The translations under genes were made by a program, and so were the position numbers. A DNA stretch of 64,000 bases. It comes from an uncultured Alphaproteobacteria bacterium (GTDB taxonomy: Bacteria; Pseudomonadota; Alphaproteobacteria; RF32; CAG-239). The first letter of the stretch is position 1, and each line of letters opens with the position of its first letter. Shown one piece after another: positions 15,382-23,353 of the stretch. The stretch is from contig CAKQNT010000006.1 of NCBI GenBank assembly GCA_934255405.1, positions 1 to 64,000 of the forward strand, written 5' to 3'. The notes below the pieces were generated by a model that was not told where the DNA came from, made no database searches, and saw only the letters and a list, made by a program, of their open reading frames with translations.

Positions 15382-17190
15382 ATGCCAGATTTGAAGTCTC
15401 CGTTTCCGCGCAATTCGGTTAACCGGCGCAAAAAAATTGCGAGCAAGGTTCTGATTAAATCGGTGATTTATGCGTTTGCAATTTTTGGCGTGCTGTTTAT
15501 CTTGCTGTTGTTGGCGGTGCTGGGAGTGATTAAGAACTCGGCGCCGGCGGTTAAGATGCCTAAAAATGCAATTTTGACAGTTGATTTGGATCTTTCGTTT
15601 CCAGAAATTCGACAAGACAGTCTGTTGACCGAGATGGTGCCGACCGGAGCGGTTTCATTCAGAGAATTGCGGTGGGCGATTATCTATGCCGCCAAAGATA
15701 AACGTGTTAAGGCATTGGCGGCAAGAATAAATGTGTCTTCTTTGGGAATGGCACAGTTGCAGGAATTGCACAAATCTATACAATTGTTCCTAGACAGCGG
15801 AAAACCGGCCTATATATATTCCCCCGGGTTTGGCAGTTTTGGCGGCGGAACCGGCGAATATTATTTGGCGACCGCTTTTTCGGAAATAACCATGCAGCCT
15901 AATACCGACGTTGGGTTGACCGGAGTGGGAGCTGAGATTCCGTTTTTTAAGGCAGGTTTGGATAAAGTGGGAATTTCTCCGGAGTTCTACGGGCGTTATG
16001 AATATAAGAACGCCATGGCCTCTTTTACGGATAAAAAAATCTCTTCGGCGTTTGAAAGCAATATGAATATGATGTTGGCGCGGCTGAATGTGGTTTTGGT
16101 AAAAGGCGCGCTGAATACCAGATTCTCTAAGCCGACAAAAGAAGACTTCTTTAATCTGACGGATAAAGCCCCGTTTTCTGCGGAATATGCGCAAAGCATC
16201 GGGTTGATTGATAAGCTGGCGTTTGAAGGTGAGTGGCGCAATGAAATTCGCCGCGAGCATAATGCCGAATTTGTATCGGTGGCAGATTATGCCGCAGGGA
16301 TTCGTTTGAATCGGAGCGGACCGAAACTGGCAATTATTACGTTGGAGGGGACAATCGGTGATGCTTATAGCCTGAATCCGACTGCTGATAATGAGATAAA
16401 TTCGCGCGAGGTGTTGGATATAGCAGATGAAATCAAAAAAGACAAACATGTTGTCGGGGCTCTGGTAAGAGTAAATTCTCCAGGGGGCAGTTATAGCGCC
16501 TCGGCAGAGATTTGGAATGCTTTGAATAATCTGAAAAAAGAAAAAAATATACCGCTGGTGGTTTCTATGGGAGATTATGCGGCGTCGGGCGGATATTTTA
16601 TATCTTTGGCCGGCGATAAAATTTTTGCCGATGAGACAACTTTGACCGGTTCAATCGGGGTGGTTGGCGGAAAATTTGCTCTGGAAGGTTTGTGGAAAAA
16701 GCTTGATGTTAACTGGAGCACTCTGTATTTTGCGCCGAATGGTGGAATTTTGAGCCCGAATTTTAAATTTTCAAAAAGCCAGAAAAAAGCCTTAGATGAA
16801 TCACTTGACCGCGTTTATAAAGATTTTACTTTAAAAGTTTCGCAAGCACGCAATATTCCGGAGACCAAATTGGATAAATTGGCTAGAGGGCGTGTTTGGT
16901 CGGGAGAAGATGCCAAAGCCGGCGGATTGATTGATGAATTGGGCGGACTTGATGATGCTCTGCAATATTTGAAAGAGCAGGCGGGGATTAAACCGGAAGA
17001 TAAGTTTGCTATGGAGGTTTATCCCAAACCCAGGCCCTTACAAGAGAAAATTGCTGAGTTGCTTAGCTCGTCGCCGTTGGCTTCAATAAAACTCACCGCG
17101 CAAAAATTAGGTCTTGATGTTAAGGCTGTGAATATGCTACAACGATTACAATATGATGCAGTTATGCCGTTGATGTCAGTGAGTTATTGA
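15382..17190 (+). CDS. sppA: Signal peptide peptidase SppA, 67-kDa type
   Basis: Membrane-anchored serine/lysine protease that degrades cleaved signal peptides. From ATG 15382 (RBS CAGGAAG at 15369-15375) the product is 602 residues: a cytoplasmic basic N-terminus, one membrane span (about residues 25-55) and two homologous S49 domains. The catalytic lysine lies in the N-terminal domain (YEYKNAM, near residue 207) and the nucleophile serine in the C-terminal domain (YAASGGYFIS, near 401), the split active site of long SppA. The longer ORF from 15340 would begin inside the fabI terminator and is rejected. Confidence 0.93.
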   Translation: MPDLKSPFPRNSVNRRKKIASKVLIKSVIYAFAIFGVLFILLLLAVLGVIKNSAPAVKMPKNAILTVDLDLSFPEIRQDSLLTEMVPTGAVSFRELRWAIIYAAKDKRVKALAARINVSSLGMAQLQELHKSIQLFLDSGKPAYIYSPGFGSFGGGTGEYYLATAFSEITMQPNTDVGLTGVGAEIPFFKAGLDKVGISPEFYGRYEYKNAMASFTDKKISSAFESNMNMMLARLNVVLVKGALNTRFSKPTKEDFFNLTDKAPFSAEYAQSIGLIDKLAFEGEWRNEIRREHNAEFVSVADYAAGIRLNRSGPKLAIITLEGTIGDAYSLNPTADNEINSREVLDIADEIKKDKHVVGALVRVNSPGGSYSASAEIWNALNNLKKEKNIPLVVSMGDYAASGGYFISLAGDKIFADETTLTGSIGVVGGKFALEGLWKKLDVNWSTLYFAPNGGILSPNFKFSKSQKKALDESLDRVYKDFTLKVSQARNIPETKLDKLARGRVWSGEDAKAGGLIDELGGLDDALQYLKEQAGIKPEDKFAMEVYPKPRPLQEKIAELLSSSPLASIKLTAQKLGLDVKAVNMLQRLQYDAVMPLMSVSY

Positions 17191-17245
17191 TACGGCGGAA
17201 AGATATCAGATTTTGATTTGCCAGAGATAGAAATGGAGTAGGTAT

Positions 17246-17533
17246 ATGGCTATAGATACACAAACAGTAAAGCGGATTGCTTTTTTGTCGCGTTTGCGGG
17301 TAGAAGACGATAAAATAGCGGCAACCGAAGATGAATTTAACAAAATACTGGGGTGGGTAGACCAACTCAAAGAGGTTAATACTGATGATGTTGAGCCGCT
17401 GGTTTCGGTAAATGAAAATCATTTGCAAATGCGTAAAGATGAGGTGACCGACGGCAATATTGCCGAGCAAATTCTTGCTAATGCGCCAATGAAAGAGTAT
17501 GGGTATTTTGCGGTGCCAAAAGTAGTGGAATAA
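17246..17533 (+). CDS. gatC: Asp-tRNA(Asn)/Glu-tRNA(Gln) amidotransferase subunit C
   Basis: Small scaffold subunit of the GatCAB amidotransferase, which converts mischarged Glu-tRNA(Gln) or Asp-tRNA(Asn). At 95 residues it has normal length. It shows the N-terminal helix pattern VKRIAFLSRLRVEDD, then the loop motif VDQLKEVNTDDVEPLVSV, and the Arg-x-Asp-x-Val element (MRKDEVTDG) near the C-terminus. ATG 17246 has a weak GGAG upstream. gatA and gatB follow on the same strand, but a 240-bp spacer with a structured repeat separates it from gatA. Confidence 0.96.
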   Translation: MAIDTQTVKRIAFLSRLRVEDDKIAATEDEFNKILGWVDQLKEVNTDDVEPLVSVNENHLQMRKDEVTDGNIAEQILANAPMKEYGYFAVPKVVE

Positions 17534-17536
17534 GCG

Positions 17537-17740
17537 TGATGAGAGCTCGTCTAGCTGGTGACCAATACAGATTTGTCGGGCTGTCGAAATGCTCATGTAC
17601 TGTTATGTACACTCCGCTTTCGCCACCCTAAAATCTTATTATTCACGCACGCTATCCAACCTCTCTGCCGCAGCCGGCAGTGGCATTAGTTGCCACTCAT
17701 GGCGTTCGGAGCTTGAAATTGTACAGGTTGGCGTAAGAAA
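17537..17740. repeat. Nested palindromic element, copy 1 (between gatC and gatA)
   Basis: This spacer carries the core CATGTAC-TGTTA-TGTACAC (17594-17612) of the nested palindrome family, preceded by GAGCTCGTCTAGC as in the copies at 25808 and 40424, and followed by CTATCCAACCTC as in the copies at 20695 and 40568. It begins 4 bp after the gatC stop. Its right part (17673-17740) also contains GGCAGTGGC-ATTA-GTTGCCACT-like pairs. It separates gatC from gatA inside one operon. Confidence 0.7.
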
Positions 17741-17773
17741 TAGATAAAAACAATTTAAAAATTGGAAAAGATA

Positions 17774-19231
17774 ATGACAGAATTAACGGAATTAACCATT
17801 GCAGAGGCCAGAGAAGGTCTTAGAAACAAAAGATTTACCGCGCCGGAGCTTACAGAAGCTTATATTGCCAAAATGGAAGAAGGGCGCAAATATAATGCCT
17901 ATGTTTGCGAGAGCACTGAGCAGGCTTTGGAGCGTGCTAAGGCTAGCCAGAGCAAGATAGAACACGGCGAGGGCGGGGATTTGGAAGGTATTCCGTTGGG
18001 TATTAAGGATTTGTTCTGCACCAAAGGAATTGCTACAACCGCGTGCTCCAATATCTTAAAAGGTTTTGTTCCGCAATACGAGTCTACGGTGACATCTAAA
18101 CTTTTGGCGGCAGGCGCGAACTTTTTGGGCAAGCTCAATCTTGATGAATTTGCTATGGGCGGTAGTAATGAGACTTCGGCCTTTGGTCCGGTTGTTAACC
18201 CGTGGAGCAAAGATGTTCCGTTGGTTTCGGGCGGTTCTTCCGGCGGTTCGGCGGCGGCAGTGGCGGCTCAGATGTGTGCGGCGGCAACCGGTACTGATAC
18301 CGGTGGTTCTATCCGCCAGCCATCGGCTTATTGCGGCGTGACCGGAATCAAGCCGACTTATGGGCGCTGCTCTCGTTGGGGAATTGTTGCCTTTGCCTCT
18401 TCTTTAGATCAGGCGGGACCGATTGCCAAAGATGTGCGCGATTGTGCTATAATGCTCAAAAATATGGCAGGCTATGACGCCAAGGATTCTACTTCTGCCA
18501 AAGTTGAAGTGCCGGATTTTGAAAAGTTTTTGGGAGCAGATATTAAAGGTATGCGTATCGGTATTCCGAAAGAATATCGGGTAGATGGTTTGGATAAAGA
18601 AGTTGCCGCTTATTGGGACAAGGCCGCTGAGATACTTAAATCCCGCGGGGCAGAGGTGGTTGAAGTTTCTCTGCCGCATACCAAATATGCTTTGGCTACA
18701 TATTATATTATTGCTCCGGCGGAGGCGTCTTCAAATCTGGCTCGTTATGATGGTTTGCGTTATGGTAATCGCGTAGATGGCGCGCATTTGGATGATATGT
18801 ATATCAATTCTCGTTCGGCTGGTTTTGGCAAGGAAGTAAAACGCCGAATTATGATTGGAACATACGTACTTTCGGCCGGCTATTATGACGCCTATTATCT
18901 CAAGGCGCAAAAAGTACGCCGTCTGATTCGTGAAGATTTTATCAAGGCGTTTGAAAAGTGCGATTTGATTTTGACGCCGACAGCTCCGACGGCGGCTTTT
19001 CCGATTGGTGATAAGTCTATGCAGGAGAACCCGATTACTATGTGGTTGAATGATATTTTTACGGTTTCGGTTTCTTTGGCAGGACTGCCGGCGATGAGTC
19101 TGCCTATCGGTTTGAACTCGCAAGGTTTGCCTTTGGGTATGCAGATTGTAGGAAAGGCTTTTGATGAAGAGAGCGTTTTCAAAGCGGCTTCGGCTTTGGA
19201 AAAAGATGTGAACTTTAAGGGAGTGAAATAA
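17774..19231 (+). CDS. gatA: Asp-tRNA(Asn)/Glu-tRNA(Gln) amidotransferase subunit A
   Basis: Glutaminase subunit that releases ammonia for GatB. The 485-residue protein carries the amidase-signature triad: lysine in GIPLGIKDLFC (about K78), the glycine/serine-rich SGGSSGGSAAAVAA, and the nucleophile serine in DTGGSIRQP (about S179). I chose ATG 17774, preceded by GGAAAAG, over the in-frame TTG at 17762. gatB begins 2 bp after the stop, so the two are translationally coupled. Presence of gatCAB implies indirect charging of Gln and/or Asn tRNA, as in most Alphaproteobacteria. Confidence 0.98.
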   Translation: MTELTELTIAEAREGLRNKRFTAPELTEAYIAKMEEGRKYNAYVCESTEQALERAKASQSKIEHGEGGDLEGIPLGIKDLFCTKGIATTACSNILKGFVPQYESTVTSKLLAAGANFLGKLNLDEFAMGGSNETSAFGPVVNPWSKDVPLVSGGSSGGSAAAVAAQMCAAATGTDTGGSIRQPSAYCGVTGIKPTYGRCSRWGIVAFASSLDQAGPIAKDVRDCAIMLKNMAGYDAKDSTSAKVEVPDFEKFLGADIKGMRIGIPKEYRVDGLDKEVAAYWDKAAEILKSRGAEVVEVSLPHTKYALATYYIIAPAEASSNLARYDGLRYGNRVDGAHLDDMYINSRSAGFGKEVKRRIMIGTYVLSAGYYDAYYLKAQKVRRLIREDFIKAFEKCDLILTPTAPTAAFPIGDKSMQENPITMWLNDIFTVSVSLAGLPAMSLPIGLNSQGLPLGMQIVGKAFDEESVFKAASALEKDVNFKGVK

Positions 19232-19232
19232 G

Positions 19233-20687
19233 ATGAGCGGAATGATTATTAGCGGAAAAACCGGAGATTGGGAGGTTATCTGCGGTTTGGAAATTCATTG
19301 CCAGATTATTTCTAAGTCCAAAATGTTTTCGGGAGCGTCAACTCATTATGGTTCTGATGTTAATGAAAATGTCTCTTTTATTGATGCCGGAATGCCGGGG
19401 ATGTTGCCGGTTTTGAACGAGCAGTGCGTGCGTCAGGCCATAAAAACCGGTTTGGGGCTGAATGCGCAAATTAACAAATATTCGGAATTTTCGCGTAAAA
19501 ACTATTTTTATGCCGATTTGCCGCAGGGATATCAGATTACTCAGTTCAAATATCCACTGGTGGGCGAGGGATTTGTAAAGATTGACCTCGAAGACGGCAG
19601 CAGCAAAAATATCGGAATCGAGCGTATTCATATAGAACAGGATGCCGGAAAGTCTATCCATGATATTTCGCCGACCAAGACCTTTATAGATCTTAACCGA
19701 GCCGGTGTGGGTTTGATGGAGATTGTTACCAAACCGGATTTTCGTTCGCCGGAGGAAGCCGGAGCGTTTTTGCGCAAACTGCGTTCTATTGTGCGCTATT
19801 TGGGAACCTGCGATGGCAATATGGATGAAGGTTCTATGCGTTGCGATGTAAATGTATCGGTTCGCAAAGTCGGAGAAGAGGGATTCCGTACTCGTAACGA
19901 GATGAAAAACGTAAACTCGGTAAAATTTGTGATGCAGGCGATTGAATATGAGGCGAATCGTCATGTTGAAACTTATGAAAACGGGGGCACAATTGAACAG
20001 GAAACCCGTCAGTTTGATCCTCTCAAGGGGATTACAAAAGTTATGCGTAAGAAGGAATTTGCGCATGATTATCGCTATTTTCCGGAGCCGGATTTATTGC
20101 CGTTGGTGATTGATGATAATTTCATTGATGAAATTAAGTCTGAAATGGTGGAATTGCCAGATGCAAAAAAAGAGCGCTTTGTTAAAGAATTGGGGCTGAC
20201 GCCGTATGATGCTTCGGTTTTGTGCGAGGCAAGAGAAACAGCCGAATGGTTTGAACGGGCAGCCAATGGACACGATGCCAAAAAGGTTGCTAACTGGATG
20301 ATGGGTGACTTTTTTGCAATGCTCAATGAAAAGAAGATCGGCTTGGAAGAAAGCCCGATTACACCGGAAAATCTGGGCAAACTGGTTGATTTGATAACCT
20401 TAGGTGTTATTAATGGCAAAACCGCCAAAGATGTGTTTGTCATGATGGCAGAAACCGGCGATGCTCCGGATAAAATCGTTGAGGAAAAAGGGCTCAAGCA
20501 GGTTACCGATACCGCGGCGATTGAAAAAGTAATCGATGAAGTAATAGCCGCAAATCCAGACAATGTTGCTGCGTATCGAGCCGGCAAAACCGCTTTGATG
20601 GGGTGGTTTGTCGGGCAGGTTATGAAAGCCAGTCAGGGAAAAGCTAATCCGGGAGCGGTTAATAAGATACTTCAACAGAAGTTATAA
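19233..20687 (+). CDS. gatB: Asp-tRNA(Asn)/Glu-tRNA(Gln) amidotransferase subunit B
   Basis: Kinase/transamidase subunit that binds the mischarged tRNA, phosphorylates the carboxylate and transfers ammonia from GatA. The 484-residue protein shows VICGLEIHCQI near the start, the metal/ATP site region KNYFYADLPQGYQITQ, GLMEIVTKPDFRSPEEA, and RYFPEPDLLPL, then the helical and YqeY-like tail domains ending GAVNKILQQKL. ATG 19233 is 2 bp after gatA; a second in-frame ATG (19242) is possible. A structured repeat starts 8 bp after the stop. Confidence 0.98.
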   Translation: MSGMIISGKTGDWEVICGLEIHCQIISKSKMFSGASTHYGSDVNENVSFIDAGMPGMLPVLNEQCVRQAIKTGLGLNAQINKYSEFSRKNYFYADLPQGYQITQFKYPLVGEGFVKIDLEDGSSKNIGIERIHIEQDAGKSIHDISPTKTFIDLNRAGVGLMEIVTKPDFRSPEEAGAFLRKLRSIVRYLGTCDGNMDEGSMRCDVNVSVRKVGEEGFRTRNEMKNVNSVKFVMQAIEYEANRHVETYENGGTIEQETRQFDPLKGITKVMRKKEFAHDYRYFPEPDLLPLVIDDNFIDEIKSEMVELPDAKKERFVKELGLTPYDASVLCEARETAEWFERAANGHDAKKVANWMMGDFFAMLNEKKIGLEESPITPENLGKLVDLITLGVINGKTAKDVFVMMAETGDAPDKIVEEKGLKQVTDTAAIEKVIDEVIAANPDNVAAYRAGKTALMGWFVGQVMKASQGKANPGAVNKILQQKL

Positions 20688-20694
20688 GAGAGGG

Positions 20695-20819
20695 GCGAGG
20701 TTACCTAGCGGTTTTCTAGAGCAATTTGCGCAGGACGGCGACATCCTCATTTACCCTTTTGTAAACTCCGGTGTCGCCGCCTTTCAAATCACTCTATAAA
20801 ATCCACTATCCAACCTCGC
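20695..20819. repeat. Nested palindromic element, copy 2 (after gatB)
   Basis: A 125-bp element with three nested stems: outer GCGAGGTT (20695-20702) with AACCTCGC (20812-20819), middle TCTAGAGCAATTTG with CAAATCACTCTA, inner GGCGACATCCTCATTTAC with GTAAACTCCGGTGTCGCC. The core is 20748-20766. It is about 90% identical to the copy at 40568-40692. It starts 8 bp after the gatB stop. Confidence 0.85.
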
Positions 20820-21085
20820 GATAGGCAAGCATGTCTAGCTGGATAGGCAAGCTCGCAAGAGCACTGCCTAATCGTAAAAATAGGAAAAAGCTGAAAATTC
20901 ATGTACTACTATGTACACTAGGATTTTCAGCTTTTTCATTTTTACTTCTATTCAGCGGCTCTATCAAGCTTGCTAGAGATTGTGCAGGGTTGTTGAAATT
21001 CATGTACTATTGTGTACACTAAAATTTTCCTCGCCTTCTAAATGCCTCTATCTGTACCACTATCCAACCTCGCTAAAGATAGTGC
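20820..21085. repeat. Nested palindromic elements, copies 3 and 4
   Basis: Two further copies lie head to tail. The first has core 20900-20918 inside a long inner stem AAAAAGCTGAAAATTC / GATTTTCAGCTTTTT. The second has core 21001-21019 and the flanks GTGTACACTAAAATTTTCCTCGCCTTCTAAATG shared in part with the copies at 25860 and 40476. Together with copy 2 they fill almost all of the 488-bp gap after gatB; 21086-21121 shows nothing further. Confidence 0.75.
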
Positions 21086-21121
21086 CTTGTGGGCCTTTCC
21101 CCATGAAAAAAGTGATAGTGT

Positions 21122-21158
21122 AAAAAAATCCCCGTTCTTATAGTAAAAAACGGGGATG
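21122..21158 (-). terminator. Terminator after the DUF192 gene (minus strand)
   Basis: Hairpin ATCCCCGTTCTT / AAAAACGGGGAT. Read on the minus strand it ends in seven T, 18 bp past the DUF192 gene stop at 21176. Confidence 0.85.
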
Positions 21159-21175
21159 TTGATTGGTGCTGCAAA

Positions 21176-21883
21176 TTATAAGCTCGGAACCGGTACCGGC
21201 AATTTGGGAGCCGGTGCTGCGGCTTGCGGCGCAGACGGTGACACAACCGGAATATTGGGCTGAGCAGCAGCTGCCGCAACCGCTGGTTCTTGAGCCGGAG
21301 TTTGCGGAGCGTTAGCAGCCGGAGCTTTAGGTTCAATGTTTATGCTGGGTACCGGAATATCTGCTTTGGAAGCCGTTGGTTGTGTAGGTTGGGCGGTAAT
21401 TTCAGCTTCCGGTCCAGGGGTCTTAACATCAACCATATTATTGAGCAACATGTGATTGATATGATCTCCGACTTTGATTCCGTGGCGTTTTACTTGTCCG
21501 GCGTTGAGCTCAATAACGGCGCGTACCGGATCTCGGGAGATGATGAGCTCTTCGCTCATCGGTTCGGCGTTTTCTTTAATCATGCTGACGGTGGCGTCAG
21601 GAGCAACAAAAATCATATCCAAGGGAATTTTGGTGTTTTTCATCCACATAGCAGTGGGGCGCACCGGATAAATATTGAAAATCATACCGCTGTTAAAACC
21701 AAGATTGGTGCGGTGCATCAGGCCGGTTTTGAGAGCTTCCGGCGTGTTGGCAACTTCTACCATAAAGCGGATATCGCCGTTGACGGTTTTGATAACCAAC
21801 GGAGTGGTGGGTTTGACTTCCGGCTCATTAGAACAAGATGCCAACACCAAAGCAATTAAAAATAATTTGGCAAATTTAAGCAT
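21176..21883 (-). CDS. DUF192 family lipoprotein with Pro/Ala-rich C-terminal tail
   Basis: A 235-residue protein with a lipoprotein signal (LFLIALVLASC, lipobox LASC) and a DUF192 domain (about residues 30-145) showing EALKTGLMHRTNL, GMIFNIYP, AMWMKNTKIPLDMIFV and ELNAGQVKRHGIKVGD, the conserved core of the family. DUF192 proteins are widespread small envelope or cytoplasmic proteins of unknown function. After the domain come about 85 residues rich in Ala, Pro, Gln and Val, a disordered extension not typical of the family. RBS AAAGGAG sits within the end of the upstream gene, which overlaps by 8 bp. Confidence 0.85.
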   Translation of the reverse strand: MLKFAKLFLIALVLASCSNEPEVKPTTPLVIKTVNGDIRFMVEVANTPEALKTGLMHRTNLGFNSGMIFNIYPVRPTAMWMKNTKIPLDMIFVAPDATVSMIKENAEPMSEELIISRDPVRAVIELNAGQVKRHGIKVGDHINHMLLNNMVDVKTPGPEAEITAQPTQPTASKADIPVPSINIEPKAPAANAPQTPAQEPAVAAAAAQPNIPVVSPSAPQAAAPAPKLPVPVPSL

Positions 21884-22439
21884 GTTTGGTCTCCTTTTTT
21901 TGCGAATCCAATTTACGAGGCTGCCAGGCTGATACCATAACAGGCCCGTTTTGCGAGATGAGAATCTTACGTTGAGTGGTGGTGCCAGCTCGAGAAAATG
22001 AGCGCTGACTCAGACTGGTCTTGAATTTTTGCGCCATTTCTTCCAGCGGAACAATGTTTCTTTTGCCGGTAAGGTAGTTGTCGGCAAAAGAATCGGAATT
22101 TTTGATGAATTCGGTCAGTTCGGTGCTGCTCATGGGAGAATATTTTTGCCATATTAGCTCCAAAAACGAATTTATTTTGTCCGAAAATTTGGGGGCTTCC
22201 ATCAAAGGCAGTCCGTGCTGCAGAATCTGAATCAGCGTCGGTTCTGAAAAGCCACGCTCATCACACACAAAAAGACTGGGAATCAGGTATTCCATATTGT
22301 TGTTGAGGGCAAAATGAACTTGCGCCAAAAACAAAAGGTGATGCAGTTTGTCATTTTCCAAAAAGGCGTCGTCGCGGTCGGCGCGTCTGAAAAACCAATT
22401 GGCTGCATCCAGTGCAGAATTTATGGCAGGCATGGACAT
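21876..22439 (-). CDS. SocA/Panacea-domain-like protein
   Basis: A 187-residue cytoplasmic protein resembling the Panacea (DUF4065, SocA-like) fold: an N-terminal helix ALDAANWFFRRA, then NDKLHHLLFLAQVHFALNNN, equivalent to the KLQKLLYFAQ core, a central region with SEPTLIQILQHG, and helices with MSSTELTEFIKNSDSF at the place where family members have L-x-x-LTH. Panacea proteins often act as antitoxins or protease adaptors (Caulobacter SocA delivers SocB to ClpXP). No toxin partner is beside it; it overlaps the DUF192 gene by 8 bp. I prefer ATG 22439 because GAGGAA lies 6 bp upstream; ATG 22445 abuts that motif. Confidence 0.6.
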   Translation of the reverse strand: MSMPAINSALDAANWFFRRADRDDAFLENDKLHHLLFLAQVHFALNNNMEYLIPSLFVCDERGFSEPTLIQILQHGLPLMEAPKFSDKINSFLELIWQKYSPMSSTELTEFIKNSDSFADNYLTGKRNIVPLEEMAQKFKTSLSQRSFSRAGTTTQRKILISQNGPVMVSAWQPRKLDSQKKETKHA

Positions 22440-22625
22440 CGGCATTTCCTCTGTTGATGAATATTGCTATGAGTATAAAGGCAAGAGCGGTTAATTACAA
22501 ACAAATATTAAAAGATAACCACGATAAAATTAATTTGCTGAAAAAGTCTTTTTGCTCTTGTGTTATGAGGATTAATACGTTAATTTGTGTACAGTTTGTA
22601 ATGTTTTTATTCAAGGACGCGCCAA

Positions 22626-23336
22626 ATGTTGAGTTTGAACAAATTTGTTTGCGGATTGACTGCAGTTCTGATGCTTTCGGCTTGTGCCAGCGCAGTTTTT
22701 CCGGATTTTGACGATAATGAAGATGATGTTGAAGTATCTGAGGGCGGCCGCGTGGTTCAGGATATGCCTAAAGAAGAATCTTCTCTGAAGGCAGATACTA
22801 AGAATGCGGCTTATGAGGGGGAAGAAGATGCCGATAAAAACGACTCTGAGCCTGCAGAAAAAGTAGAAGCGGCAGAGACAAAGCCGGTTGAGGCAAAAGA
22901 GTTGGACGAGCAGTCGGTTGATGAGCCGGCAGCTGAAGAAAAAGTTGCTATGGAGCAAGTTGAAGATTCTACCCCGAATCTGAGTTATCGGGTTGAAACT
23001 ATTTATTTTGATAACGGCAGTTCAGCGGTTGACAGCAAATATAATGCCAATTTGCGCAATGTTGTAAAAATGGCTAAAGAACATAATGCTGAAGTTATGG
23101 TGTATGGTTATGCCTCCAGTCGTACTCGCAATACCGATCCGGCTACCCATAAGCTGGCAAACTTTAAGGTTTCTATGGAAAGAGCGCAAAATGTGGCTGA
23201 TGCGCTGAAACGCGCCGGTGTTCCGGCAAACAAAATCTCGGTTCAGGCATTATCAGATTCTGCTCCGGCTTATCTGGAGGTTATGCCAGAGGGAGAAAGA
23301 TTGAATCGCCGTGCGGAGATTTATATCTCTTATTAG
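22626..23336 (+). CDS. OmpA-family lipoprotein (Pal-like)
   Basis: A 236-residue lipoprotein with signal LTAVLMLSAC (lipobox LSAC), a 90-residue acidic Glu/Asp/Ala/Lys linker, and a C-terminal OmpA-like peptidoglycan-binding domain (about residues 120-236). The domain shows VETIYFDNGSSAVDS, VYGYASSR, ERAQNVADALKRAGV and EGERLNRRAEIYIS, the last covering the conserved N-x2-R-R-x-E motif that binds diaminopimelate. It would tether the outer membrane to the cell wall. It is not beside tol genes, so it is not clearly Pal itself. RBS AAGGA precedes ATG 22626. recJ follows after 17 bp. Confidence 0.87.
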   Translation: MLSLNKFVCGLTAVLMLSACASAVFPDFDDNEDDVEVSEGGRVVQDMPKEESSLKADTKNAAYEGEEDADKNDSEPAEKVEAAETKPVEAKELDEQSVDEPAAEEKVAMEQVEDSTPNLSYRVETIYFDNGSSAVDSKYNANLRNVVKMAKEHNAEVMVYGYASSRTRNTDPATHKLANFKVSMERAQNVADALKRAGVPANKISVQALSDSAPAYLEVMPEGERLNRRAEIYISY

Positions 23337-23353
23337 ATACAAGGAGAGCGTGA

